DNA of 64,000 nt from Membranipora membranacea (GCA_914767715.1 OU612070.1:18218025-18282024); one strand, 5' to 3'. Shown: positions 23,169 through 35,279, numbered from the stretch's first letter. A program made the numbers and translations. The notes: generated from the sequence alone by a model not told the origin.

Positions 23169-23715
23169 CCCTAGACCTAGATACACAATGGACAAAATAC
23201 AGGGCCTTGACTCCGTCGTAGGACTTGACTTCAGAATTATTTGTGCTTTTCTTTACATACGTTTTTATGTGAAGAAAAAAAACATGGTTGCTTTATACAG
23301 AATAACCGTTCCATTTGGGTGGATAATAACACCACCTTTTAAAACTGATACCGTTTTTTGACCAATACACAGGTAAACAAGGACAAAATGTTGAAAGAAT
23401 ATTACTGATACCATGAAGAAAAAATTATCACTGCTATTTTCATATTTATTTTCTGTAATATAACTATTGGAGTATTGGTTACTTATCCATTAATATATAG
23501 AAAATATAAAGGAAATAAAAGCTTTTCAACCATTGCTTGAAAAAGTCTCAAATCAATAGAATGATCCTATGGTTTTCAACCACACAGTGTTTGTCATCAA
23601 TTAAAGGCTGCCTTATTTCATTTATGTGAAGGCTAACAATTATTGGCAAAGAAATACAAAAACTTACATACATACAAATTATGAGTACATATGAAGAGCA
23701 AGCAACGTCTATATA

Positions 23716-23935
23716 ATGTTGAACTGTGTCCTAGACCTAGACTATTCCATATTCAAGTGTGTAAACTTGCACCCTTTCACTAATAGCAATTGCCAGCTGA
23801 TGCTGACTCTGATAAAGACTGAGATCCCATACACCAGCTGTAGGCAAGTCATACAAGGTCAACTCTCCAACAAATATACCTACAAAATGATCAAGAATAC
23901 TATTGACGCTCACATCACTATACTAAGTAAGAATG
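23716..23935 (+). CDS. possible isolated exon or gene remnant
   Basis: Open frame from an ATG at 23716 with many C-ending codons (ATC, TAC, AAC, GAC), unlike the surrounding AT-rich sequence, reaching a strong donor-like AAT|GTAAGT at 23936. A TATA-like CTATATAATG lies just upstream. No downstream partner exon or protein family was recognised. It could be chance. Confidence 0.2.
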
Positions 23936-23986
23936 TAAGTTGTAAGAATGAGAGTATTATTGCCCTAGCTATGCTTATCAGCTGAC

Positions 23987-23992
23987 TTTATT
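23987..23992 (-). promoter_or_regulatory. polyadenylation signal AATAAA
   Basis: TTTATT on the plus strand, 111 bases beyond the stop of the B-box/NHL-like gene in its direction of transcription. It supports ending that gene at 24103. Confidence 0.5.
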
Positions 23993-24102
23993 GTCTCAGT
24001 GTCCAAGGGTTCATATTAAACATAATGTTAATATCAGCTGGCATCGAAACATTATGCCAAAAAATTCTGTAATAGACCCTTCTGTCCAGTGTCCAATCAT
24101 AA

Positions 24103-24827
24103 TCATAAAGGGTGTAAACTGATAATCGTACCTGATGGAGAAACCATAAAGATAGCTTTCTTAGTTTCACTTCCAATCAGAATAAGTCCAGCGTCCGTCA
24201 CACACATTCCAGTAGGATTCTGCAACCCACCACAGCACCACACCACTTGTTCAGCGCTGCTTTCAAGAAGGTTTAGTTTTTTGACAGATCCAGTTTCCAG
24301 ACATTGTGAGACCAGTATGGTGCCATCAGCCAGACATAGGATTGAGCTGTAGGCTGGAAGTGATCCGACAACAGGGATGGTGAACAAAGGGTGCCCGTTG
24401 AAATCGAAAACTCTTAATTGGCTATTGGCTCCATCAGTTACCACAATCTGGCGCTTTCTAGTGATAGCCAGATGAGAAAATGAGTTGCCACTTCTCCAAA
24501 AACTGCAAACATCTTTCACAAAGTCAAGTTGAGGGTAAGTAAAACATTTAACAGTCATAGTTTCTTCCTCTGCACATAATGCCACGATTAGGGCATCAGG
24601 GTGTCTAGCTACAGATTCCACATCACCATTAAGCTTTGTAGTATATCGCCCTTGAAATGGTCCACTTGCTGATTTTGCAATGACCTCCAAGCCATTCTCA
24701 TATCCTGCAACAAACTTGTCTTTGCCAAGAAAAGTCACCGCCCCACATTCACCTGACAAGCTGGTCGATTTGTAAGTTGATGAAAGTACTAATTTGATAG
24801 GAGCTTCGCTGATCCCTACCTCCAACT
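24103..24827 (-). CDS. TRIM-like gene, last exon (NHL-like propeller)
   Basis: About 241 codons in one exon, typical of TRIM-NHL genes where the propeller is encoded by a single large exon. The stop TAA is at 24105-24103. A GTACGA inside the last codons (about 24131) could act as a donor, but a polyadenylation signal downstream favours the stop used here. Confidence 0.78.
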
Positions 24828-27308
24828 CTCTGTTTAGGTCTGCATAATAGAATATAGTAACAATTAAAGGAAGCTATGAGAGAGTAAATCTTTTCCAAAC
24901 AAAGAATTTTGAACTGTCCCATATCTGAACTATTCACAGTCTTTTACCTGTCCTTGTGCATTACTCTGAGTATTTATCTTGTGACGCAAACGCATTAGCT
25001 ATGCATAGAGAAATTTTAGCTACGATTAGTAAACGGAGCATTCCAATGGCTAGTGGGTTGCTTGTGTAGACATACAGCTGTTATTGGCCAATAGACAGTT
25101 TTCTAATCTTGAATTCAGGCCCATATTTGGAGTTGTCCTCCCTCCAGTAACACGTGATTCACCTTATTACTTTCACAGTAAATCAGCGGTACAGTGTGGC
25201 TATCAGTGCTTAACATACCTTTCATCCGCATAAATTTCTCAACCAAAACACAACCACCGAGATCCATTCCCGTCAACTCATCCACCATTGCACTTTGTAC
25301 GCCATAATCTGATATTTGCTCCGTAATGTGAGACTTCTGCAGGATTGAATTTAGTGACTGGATACTGCTCTCAATCCGCTGCTGTTTTTGTGTAAGCTCA
25401 GCTACGAAATCCTTCACTTGATAGGTGCGCTTCATCACATACTCGGAGATTTCAGATTTAACAGCTTCTCCCTTAGTTTTGAGTATCTCGATCTGTGGAG
25501 AGGAGAATAAAATGTTTGTCAAGCCTCAATCTGGTTATTGCAGAAGGTAGAAACATTCAAACCATTATTATCGTACAATGTTTTCTCGCCAATCATAAAG
25601 ATTTTTTGTATCATCGCATAGTCTCAGTCTACCCTACTGCTGCCTTAAAAAGCCACAAGATTTTCGTACTTATTTGGTGAAAAAATCTACATGAAATATG
25701 ATGGCTGGTACTTTGTGGTATCACCTGCTGTGACACTGATTTCTCCACTTCAATAGACATATCTTTACTTCTCTGCACAAGGTCCTCCAGATTTAACCAC
25801 GTTGACTTTTTCAATCTCATGATTTTAGAAAGTTTTTCGTCTAGTGAAGCCACGAGACTTCCATATTTCTCCGACAATGAGTCACTCAGCCTATCTAGAG
25901 ATGTCAAACGATGGAGTTCTAAAAAAAATAAACAATCAATGCACCAAAATATCATTGTGTGTTATCTAGTTGCTTTGCGGCATCTCTGATTACTCTGATG
26001 TTGATTTCACAAGATGAATACACACAAACATGTAACCTTATTCCAATCTTGTCATCAGTCATGGTCGCCTTTTGTAAGCCAATCATATATTTTGCATACC
26101 TTTCTCCGAGCAATTATCTGTGAGGTCACAATGAAGACAGGCGATAATTTCACATTTCAGACATGTCAGGCATAGCTCTTGTTTCTTGTGTAATGAGCAA
26201 TAATGCTTTTGATAGCGCCTCGGTGATTTGAGATATTCATCAATGGCCAGTTCCTGATGTGCTACACCAAACCATGTATCATGACACTACAACATATAAA
26301 AATATTCATTCATATTCTAAGGAACTGCAAAAACTCCTGTGGCACATACAATTCATATTGTATTTTCACCGCCCTGTTTAATCACCCTGTTGCACCCAGA
26401 AACGTAGCAAGTGTCACAACCCCGAACAGCAGTTGTCAATCTGTATTCAATCCGGAAATGTATGCAAATGTCTGCCAAATGTTGATCAGCACCCCATTTA
26501 GGACAAGCAGAACTGGATTCCAAGGTAAAAGTAATGATGACAACCCTAGGAAGTGAAAAAATGAGTCAAATGAGATGAAAAGTACTAGAATAATATCTAT
26601 TGCAATGTTTTAACCACTATATCATTCATACACTCTCCAATGTTATGAAATCCGTATGCTCCTCCTACCATAGACAATGCCTACTACTAACAGCAATTTA
26701 AAATCACCGTTTTGCATAAAAAGAGAAGACAACTCAGTATTTCTGATTAGTCGCGACATGAGTGGGTTTGAACTTTCGCAAAGTTCATAAACTTTCAATA
26801 TTTGTTGATTTGCGACGTTTATTGTTTACAACCTTCGTTACGACATTTTCTGGGTAGAGATGTTTGTGGAACGCTAGATTGCGACGTTTTCACATATTTT
26901 GCTCTGTTAATGTGTGCAACACAACCCAATCTTGGATCATGACAGAAAATGTTGTTCTGTCTTCTTTGGCACTTTACAGTGATTCCAAATTAGCTTCTTT
27001 AGCTTGTAGTTGTAGCTTACCACTTTGTGTTCCTCACACAGACAGAGATCACAGGTGGAGCAGTAGCTGATAGCTGTTAGTCCATTTGTGTTTGGCAGAC
27101 ATTTGCTGCACAGACACTCATCCGTCAAACTGCTGTCATCAGTAGATAATCCTGCGCTTCTCGTCCCATCTGTGATAGGTTCAACTTCATCTTTCTTAGG
27201 TAGATCTCTAAGAGAGCAACTGTCCTGTAATAGTAAACCTGAGTCACAGCTGACATTCTCAGAGCTGCGAGAGACACTGGTCTGACAGTGGTCCATCGCC
27301 TCAGTCAT
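24103..27308 (-). CDS. RING-less TRIM-like protein: B-box1, B-box2, coiled coil, NHL-like C-terminus
   Basis: Minus-strand coding exons in order: 27308-27021, 26286-26100, 25918-25725, 25492-25219, 24827-24103 (1668 nt, 555 residues plus stop, all junctions in frame). B-box1 at about residues 64-105: CSKC...AISYCSTCDLCLCEEH then an H in exon 2. B-box2 at about 124-162: CSLHKKQELCLTCLKC...ACLHC, ending ELH. Residues about 163-310 are heptad-like (LSDSLSEKYGSLVASLDEKL; ELTQKQQRIESSIQSL), a TRIM coiled coil. The last exon (about 240 residues) has beta-propeller/NHL-type repeats, for example GLQNPTGMCVTDAGLILIGS. No RING cysteine pattern precedes B-box1. The first 63 residues are Ser/Asp-rich, so ubiquitin-ligase activity is not supported. 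The last acceptor (AACAGAG) was chosen to keep frame and is the least certain junction. TRIM-NHL proteins act as RNA-binding or scaffold regulators. No orthologue is assigned. Confidence 0.82.
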
Positions 27309-27311
27309 TAT
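27021..27311 (-). CDS. TRIM-like gene, first coding exon (B-box1)
   Basis: The exon follows TTGTTTTTTGCAG. The first ATG is at 27308-27306, three bases into the exon (27311). An ATG at 27317 lies in the polypyrimidine/acceptor and is therefore rejected. The exon ends phase 0 at a GTAAGC donor, after CEEHKV, and joins CHDTWFGVAHQE at 26286, completing the B-box1 zinc ligands. Confidence 0.75.
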
Positions 27312-27471
27312 CTGCAAAAAACAAGGACAGCTGAAGTCCTCGCTGACAGGTAGAATATAGAAGCCTATTTAGTTTGCCCAGCCCACATGGTAAAGAGGAA
27401 GTTGTCAATGTAATCTTGCCAACAATCAATAAGCATAACTTCAATAACTGTGACTACAGTTCAAAACCTAC

Positions 27472-27510
27472 CTCAGAATAGAGATTCCTCACAAGCTGTT
27501 GTTTTCGATA
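27472..27510 (-). other. putative 5' untranslated exon and TATA-like box of the TRIM-like gene
   Basis: A strong minus-strand donor (GAG|GTAGGT, exon edge at 27472) lies 160 bases upstream of the first coding exon. CTATTTATAA at 27544-27535 would sit about 30 bases before a start near 27510. Position and signals fit a short leader exon. The exact transcription start is a guess. Confidence 0.35.
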
Positions 27511-27544
27511 TCAAATCGTATCTACAATGTCGTGTTATAAATAG

Positions 27545-28318
27545 TTCTTTTTGGTCGGAACTCAACTGGATGTCTACTTAGGTATGCCTACAGATTTTTA
27601 TGGTAATCCGTCCCTGTGATGGCGCATTTTTACACATGAATATATATACAAGCTTTACTTGACTTAAAAAAGCAACTGAGTGATCCAATGAGTTTCAGCG
27701 AAATGTTCTATGAGGAAAAATATAGGCCAACATCTTTGTTGCATTGTAAAGAGTAACAATTGTGTGCAGTGAGGTGTTGCTGTTGGGGACTTTTCTTTTC
27801 CCCCAGTGTAGTGTATAATCATTGGCCTTGCTAATAATGGTGATGGTAATCTTAAGGAAGAAATTGCACTAGGGGGAAATGACTTTCCCTAAATTTGTAA
27901 ATTTTCGATTTATATGTTAATGCTAGTCTCCTTTATAGAAAGTGATTTTTATGATGACCATATTAAATTCAAACCCCGCCCTTTTTCCACTACATTACAT
28001 AGATCATCTATCTGTGGGCCAAATATCGATCAATCTGGTTGACACATGCGTGTATGTAGCAGTGGCAAATCCAATGCCTTGTTATGAATTAAGTAGTGAT
28101 GGAATAATACAGTGATTATGAGTACATGGCAGGACCACCCACAATGACAAGCTTTTAACATCAAACTCTGAAATGACACCTCCCGGGTGGCAAAAATAAG
28201 CAGTTTGCTTGTGATCATAAAAACAGTCCGTTCTATTTGTTTACATGCCAATGCTAAAGATAGTTCGATTGAGATGTTATTCATATTGTGTTATTCTTAT
28301 TGAGATTGACATGTTATT
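27545..28318. other. non-coding flank of the mobile-element array
   Basis: No gene or repeat recognised. It contains upstream sequence of the TRIM-like gene and the last unique DNA before the element array, whose left junction is ATGTTATT|AGGAATAC at 28318/28319. Confidence 0.5.
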
Positions 28319-31300
28319 AGGAATACAACAAAGTTGTATTTCTTTTGTTTTGGTTGGATTTATTATTATTAGGAATACAACAAAGTTGTATTTCTTTTGT
28401 TTTGGTTGGATTTATTATTATTATTATTATTAGGAATACAACAAAGTTGTATTCCTTTTACTTTAGTAGGGTTTATTATTATTATTCTTGCAACACTTTT
28501 TAGCCTTCTATAAGTCAAGAACTACCAGGCAGAATTCGATGCAACTTCGTCACAACATAGTTCCATATGTCTAGATGAGAAATTACTAAATGAGTTTTTG
28601 AATTGTTATGTAACTCTCGCTTATTAGACTAATTAGTGGAGGACGTTTTGACCTTTATATTGATCAAATCTTGAGAACGAATCATGCGATTGAGTTAAAA
28701 TTTGGGATTTGGGGGTTTTGGCATATACCGAATCTTATGATATCATCAATTTTAAGGTCACATGACACGAAATCCAAAATGGCCGCCATAGACAGTAAAC
28801 TGCTGCCGATTAACAGTTCTTATCATGCGATTGAGTTAAATCTTGGGATATGGGGGTTATGACATAAACCGAATCTTATGATATCATCAATTTTAATGTC
28901 GACGACCCGAAATCCAATATGGCCGCCATAGAGAGTTAATTGCTGCCGATTAGCAGTTCTTATAATGCGATTGAGTTAAAACTTGGGATAAGGGGGCAAT
29001 GACACATACCGAATCTTATGACATCGTCATTTTTGATATCATGTGACCCGAATCCAATATGGCCACCATTAACAGGAAGTGGCTGCCGATTAACAGTTCT
29101 TATCATGCGATTGAGTTAAAACTTGGAATTTGGGGGTTATGACATATGCCGAATCTGATGACATCATCAATTTTAATGTCACATGACCCGAAATCCAATA
29201 TGGCCGCCATAGACAGTTAATCGCTGCCGATTAGCAGTTCTCATCATGCGATTGAGTTGAGACTTGGGATAAGGGGGTTATGGCATATACCGAGTCTTAT
29301 GACATCATCAATTATGATGTCATATGACCTCGATATTCAAATCTATCGGTTGTATTCCTTTATATTTGCTTGCAAATATGTTTACCGTTTCTAGTTATTA
29401 TTATTTTTGCAACACTTTTGTCGCATCTATAAGTCAAGAACTACCAGGCAGAATTGGATGGAACTTTGTCATAAGATAGTTCCATATGTCTAGATGAGAA
29501 ATTGCAAAATGGAATTTTGAAATGTTATGTAATACTTGCTAATTACACTAATGAGTGAAGGAGGTTTTGCCTTTTTTATCTTTTTTACCCAATTTCATTC
29601 TGCTATATGTCAAGAACTACTTGGCAGAATTCGATGATATATGGTCACAACATAGTCCCATATGTCAAGGTGAGAAAGTGCAAAACGAAATTTTGAAATG
29701 TTATGTAATATTTGCTAATTACACTAATTAGTGGAGGATGTTTTTTCGATTTTCTTTTGGTGATATCTTGAGAACAAATCATGCGATTGAGTTGAAACTT
29801 AGGATATGGAGGTTATGGCATATACAGAATCTTATGAAATCATCAATTTCAATGTCACATGACCCGATATACAAAATGGCCGCCATAAACAGGAAGTGGC
29901 TGCCGATTAACAGTTCTTATCATGCGATTGAGTGTAAACTTGGGATTTGGGGGTTATGACATACACCGAATCTTATGACATCATCGATTTTGATGTCACA
30001 TGACCCGAAATCCAATATGGCCGCCATAGAGAGTTAATTGCTGCCGATTAGCAGTTCTCATCATGCGATTGAGTTGAGACTTGGGATAAGGGGGTTTCGG
30101 CATATACCGAGTCTTATGACATCATCAATTATGATGTCACATGACCTCGATATTCAAATACATTGGTTGTATTCCTTTATATTTGCTTGCAAATATGTTT
30201 ACCGTTTCTAGTTATTATTAGGAATACAACAAAGTTGTATTTCTTTTGTTTTGGTTGGATTTATTAGTCATACAACTTTAAGTTGTATGACTTTTGTTTT
30301 AGTTGAGTTTATTATTAGTCATACAACTTTTAGTTGTATGACTTTTGTTTTAGTTGAGTTTATTATTATTTTTCTTGCAACACTTTTACAGCCATTTTTA
30401 GCCTTTTATAAGTCAAGAACTACCAGACACAATTTGATGAAACTTATTTACAACATACCTTCATGTGTCTAGATGAAAAATTTCAATTTGAATTTTTGAA
30501 ATGTTATGTAATATTTGCTAATTACAGTAATTAGTGGAGGACGTTTTGACCTTTATATTGATCATATCTTGAGAACGAATCATGCGATTGAGTTAAAACT
30601 TGGGATATGGGGGTTATGACATATACCGAATCTTATGACATCATCAATTTTTATGTCACATGACCTGATATACAAAATGGCCGCCATAAACAGGAAATGG
30701 CTGCCGATTAACAGTTCTTAACATGCGATTGAGTTAAAACTTGGGATTTGGGGGTTTTGACCTATACCGAATCTTATGACATCATCAATTTCAATGTTAC
30801 ATGACCCGATATCCAAAATGGCCGCCATAAACAGGAAGTGGCTGCCGATTAACAGTTCTTATCATGCGATTGAGTTAAAACTTGGGATTTGTAGGTTTTG
30901 ACTTATATCGAATCTTATGACATCATCAATTTTCATGTCACATGACCCGATTTACAAAATGGCTGCCGTAAACAGGAAGTGGGTGCCGATTAACAGTTCT
31001 TATCATGCGATGGAGTTGAAACTTGGGATTTGGGGGTCATGACATGTGCCGAATTTGATGACATCATCGAACTTGATGTCACATGACCTTGAAAATCAAT
31101 ATGGTCGGTTGTATGACTTCATATTTGCTCGCAAATATTATTACCGTTTCTAGTTATTATTATTTTTCTTGCAACACTTTTTTAGCCTTTAATAACTCAA
31201 GAACTGCCTGGCACAATTTGATGAAACTTGGTGACAACATAGCTTCATATGTTTAGATGAAAAATTTCAATTTCAATTTTTGACGTATTATGTAATATTA

Positions 31301-31935
31301 GCTAATTAGACTAATTAACAACCGAGGGTCCGAATATGTAAAATGGAGATATCTTGAGAACGATTCATGTTAGAACCAGGTAAACTGGCACACAGGGGTT
31401 TGTTAGTATGCCCGATCGCATAGTGACATCGAATATTGTGTCAAATGACCTTGAGATTCAAAATGGCCGCCATGAACAGGAAGTGACTGCCGATTATCAG
31501 TTCTTATCATGCGATTGAGTTAATGTTTGGGATTTGGAGGTTATGACACATACCGAATCTTATGACATCATCAATTTCAATGTCACATGACCCGATATCC
31601 AATATGGCTGCCGTAAACAGGAAGTGGCTGCCGATTAACAGTTCTTAACATGCAATTGAGCTAAAACTTGGGATTTGGGGGTTATGACATATACCGAATC
31701 TTATGACATCATCAATTATAATGTCACATGACCCGATATCCAAAATGGCTGCCATAAACAGGAAGTGGCTGCCGATTTACAGTTCTTACCGTGCGACTGG
31801 GTTAAAACTTGGGATGTGGGGGTTTTGACATATGCCGAATCCGATGACATCATCGATGTTGATGTCACATGACCTTGACAACCAATATTTTCGGTTGTAT
31901 GACTTCATATTTGCTTGCAAATATTACCGTTTCTA

Positions 31936-31971
<36 letters not shown>

Positions 31972-34028
31972 TTTGCAACACTTTTGTCGCATCTATAAGT
32001 CAAGAACTACCAGGCAGAATTGGATGGAACTTTGTCATAAGATAGTTCCATATGTCTAGATGAGAAATTACTAAATGAGTTTTTGAATCGTTATGTAATA
32101 CTTGCTAATTACACTAATTAGTGAAGGAGGTTTTGCCTTTTTTAACGTTTTTACCCAATTTCATTCTGCTATATGTCAAGAACTACTTCGCAGAATTCGA
32201 TGATATATGGTCACAACATAGTCCCATATGTCAAGATGAGAAATTGCGAAACAAAATTTTGAAATGTTATGTAATATTTGCTAATTACACTAATTAGTGG
32301 AGGATGTTTTTTCGATTTTCTTTTGGTGATATCTTGAGAACAAATCATGCGATTGAGTTGAAATTTAGGATACAGAGGTTATGGCATATACCGAATCTTA
32401 TGACATCGTCAATTTTAATGTCACATGACCCGATAGCCAAAATGGCCGCCAAAAACAGGAAGTGGCTGCCGATTAACAGTTCTATACATGCGATTGAGTT
32501 AAAACTTGGGATTTGGGGGTTTTGACCTATACGGAATCTTATGACATCATCAATTTCAATGTCACAGGACCCGATATCCAAAATGGCCGCCATAAACAGG
32601 AAGTGGCTGCCGATTAACAGTTCATTTCATGCTTTTGAGTTAAAACTTGGGATTTGGGGGTTTTGACCCATACCGAATCTTATGACTTCATCAATTTTAA
32701 GGTCACATGACCCGAAATCCAATATGGCCGTCATAGACAGTTAATTGCTGCCGATTAGCAGTTCTCATCATGCGATTGAGTTGAGACTTGGGATAAGGGG
32801 GTTTTGGCATATACCGAGTCTTATGACGTCATCAATTATGATGTCACATGACCTTGATATTCAAATCTATCGGTTGTATTCCTTTATATTTGCTTGCAAA
32901 TATTTTTACCGTTTCTAGTTATTATTATTATTATTATTATTTTTGCAACACTTTTGTCGCATCTATAAGTCAAGAACTACCAGGCAGAATTGGATGGAAC
33001 TTTGTCATAAGATAGTTCCATATGTCTAGATGAGAAATTACTAAATGAGTTTTTGAATCGTTATGTAATACTTGCTAATTACACTAATTAGTGAAGGAGG
33101 TTTTGCCTTTTTTAACGTTTTTACCCAATTTCATTCTGCTATATGTCAAGAACTACTCGGCAGAATTTGATGATATATGGTCACAACATAGTCCCATATG
33201 TCAAGATGAGAAATTGCAAAACGAAATTTTGAAATGTTATGTAATATTTGATAATCACACTAATTAGTGGAGGATGTTTTAACGATTTTCTTTTGGTGAT
33301 ATCTTGAGAACAATTCATGCGATTGAGTTGAAACTTAGGTTATAGAGGTTATGGCATATACCGAATCTTATGACATCGTCAATTTTAATGTCACATGACC
33401 CGATAGCCAAAATGGCCGCCAAAAACAGAAAATGGCTGCCGATTAACAGTTCTTAACATGCGATTGAGTTAAAACTTGGGATTTGGGGGTTTTGACTTAT
33501 ACCGAATCTTATGACATCATCAATTTCAATGTCACATGACCCGATATCCAAAATAGCCGCCATAAACAGGAAGTGGCTGCCGATTAACAGTTTTTATCAT
33601 GCTTTTGAGTTAAAACTTGGGATTTGGGGGTTTTGACCTATACCGAATCTTATGACTTCATCAATTTTAAGGTCACATGACCCGAAATCCAAAATGGCCG
33701 CCATAAACAGTAAACTGCTGCCGATTAACAGTTCTCATCATGCGATTGAGTCAAAACTTGGGATATGGGGGTTTGGCATATACCGAATCTTATGACATCA
33801 TCAATTTCAACGTCACATGACCCGAAATCCAAAATGGCCGCCATAGACAGTAAACTGCTGCCGATTATCAGTTCTCATCATGCGATTGAGTCAAAACTTG
33901 GGATATGGGGGTTTTGGCATATACCGAATCTTATGACATCATCAATTATGATGTCACATGACCTTGATATTCAAATCTATCGGTTGTATTCCTTTATATT
34001 TGCTTGCAAATATTTTTACCGTTTCTAG
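28319..34028 (+). mobile_element. nested cluster 1, fully balanced
   Basis: Heads a at 28319, 28371 and 28432; body 28490 to tail a ending 29394; body 29409 to tail a 30211; head a 30220, heads b 30266 and 30317; body 30377 to tail b 31153; body 31171 to tail b 31936; body 31975 to tail a 32918; body 32945 to tail a 34028. As brackets: a a a /a /a a b b /b /b /a /a. Every tail closes the most recent open head of its own class. The inner cluster 30220-32918 is a class a element containing two class b elements, one inside the other. Confidence 0.85.
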
Positions 34029-35239
34029 TTATTATTATTTTTGCAACACTTTTGTCGCATCTATAAGTCAAGAACTACCAGGCAGAATTTGATGGAACTT
34101 TGTCATAAGATAGTTCCATATGTCTAGATGAGAAATTACTAAATGAGTTTTTCAATCGTTATGTAATACTTGCTAATTACATTAATTAGTGAAGGAGGTT
34201 TTGCCTTTTTTAACGTTTTTACCCAATTTCATTCTGCTATATGTCAAGAACTACTTGGCAGAATTCGATGATATATGGTCACAACATAGTCCCATATGTC
34301 AAGATGATAAATTGCAAAACAAAATTTTGAAATGTTATGTAATGTTTGCTAATTACACTAATTAGTGGAGGATGTTTTTTCGATTTTCTTTTGGTGATAT
34401 CTTGAGAACAAATCATGCGATTGAGTTGAAACTTAGGATACAGAGGTTATGGCATATACCGAATCTTTTGACATCGTCAATTTTAATGTCACATGACCCG
34501 ATAGCCAAAATGGCCGCCAAAAACAGGAAATGGCTGCCGATTAACAGTTCTTAACATGCGATTGAGTTAATACTTGGGATTTGGGGGTTTTGACTTATAC
34601 CGAATTTTATGACATCATCAATTTTTATGTCACATGACCCGATATACAAAACGGCCGCCATAAACAGTGAACTGCTGCCAATTAACAGGTCTTATCATGC
34701 GATTGAGTTAAAACTTGGGATTTGGGGGTTTTGACCTATACCGAATCTTATCACATCATCAATTTCAATTTCACATGACCCGATATCCAAAATGGCCACC
34801 ATAAACAGGAAGTGGCTGGCGATAAACAGTTCTTAACATGCTATTGAGTTTAAACTTGGGATTTGGGGGTTTTGACCTATACCGAATCTTATGACATCAT
34901 CAATTTCAATGTCACATGACCTGATATCCAAAATGGCCGCCATAAACAGGAAGTGGCTGCCGATTAGCAGTTCTCATCATGCGATTGAGTTGAGACTTGG
35001 TATAAGGGGGTTTCGGCATATACCGAGTCTTATGACATCATCAATTATGATGTCACATGACCTCGATATTCAAATACATTGGTTGTATTCCTTTATATTT
35101 GCTTGCAAATATGTTTACCGTTTCTAGTTATTATTAGGAATACAACAAAGTTGTATTTCTTTTGTTTTAGTTGAGTTTATTATTATTATTATTATTATTA
35201 GGAATACAACAAAGTTGTATTTCTTTTGTTTTAGTTGAG

Positions 35240-35279
<40 letters not shown>

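Larger units (their letters stand above)
22715..23986. other. region between minus-strand genes
   Basis: AT-rich, with a 28-bp perfect palindrome at 23141-23168 and a weak plus-strand exon-like frame at 23716-23935. No minus-strand exon that would supply the 5' part of the gene ending at 20494 could be found. Confidence 0.4.

Noticed and set aside
27309-27317. ATG at 27317 as start of the TRIM-like protein
   Set aside because: It overlaps the TTTTTTGCAG acceptor. The ATG at 27308 lies within the exon and is in the same frame.
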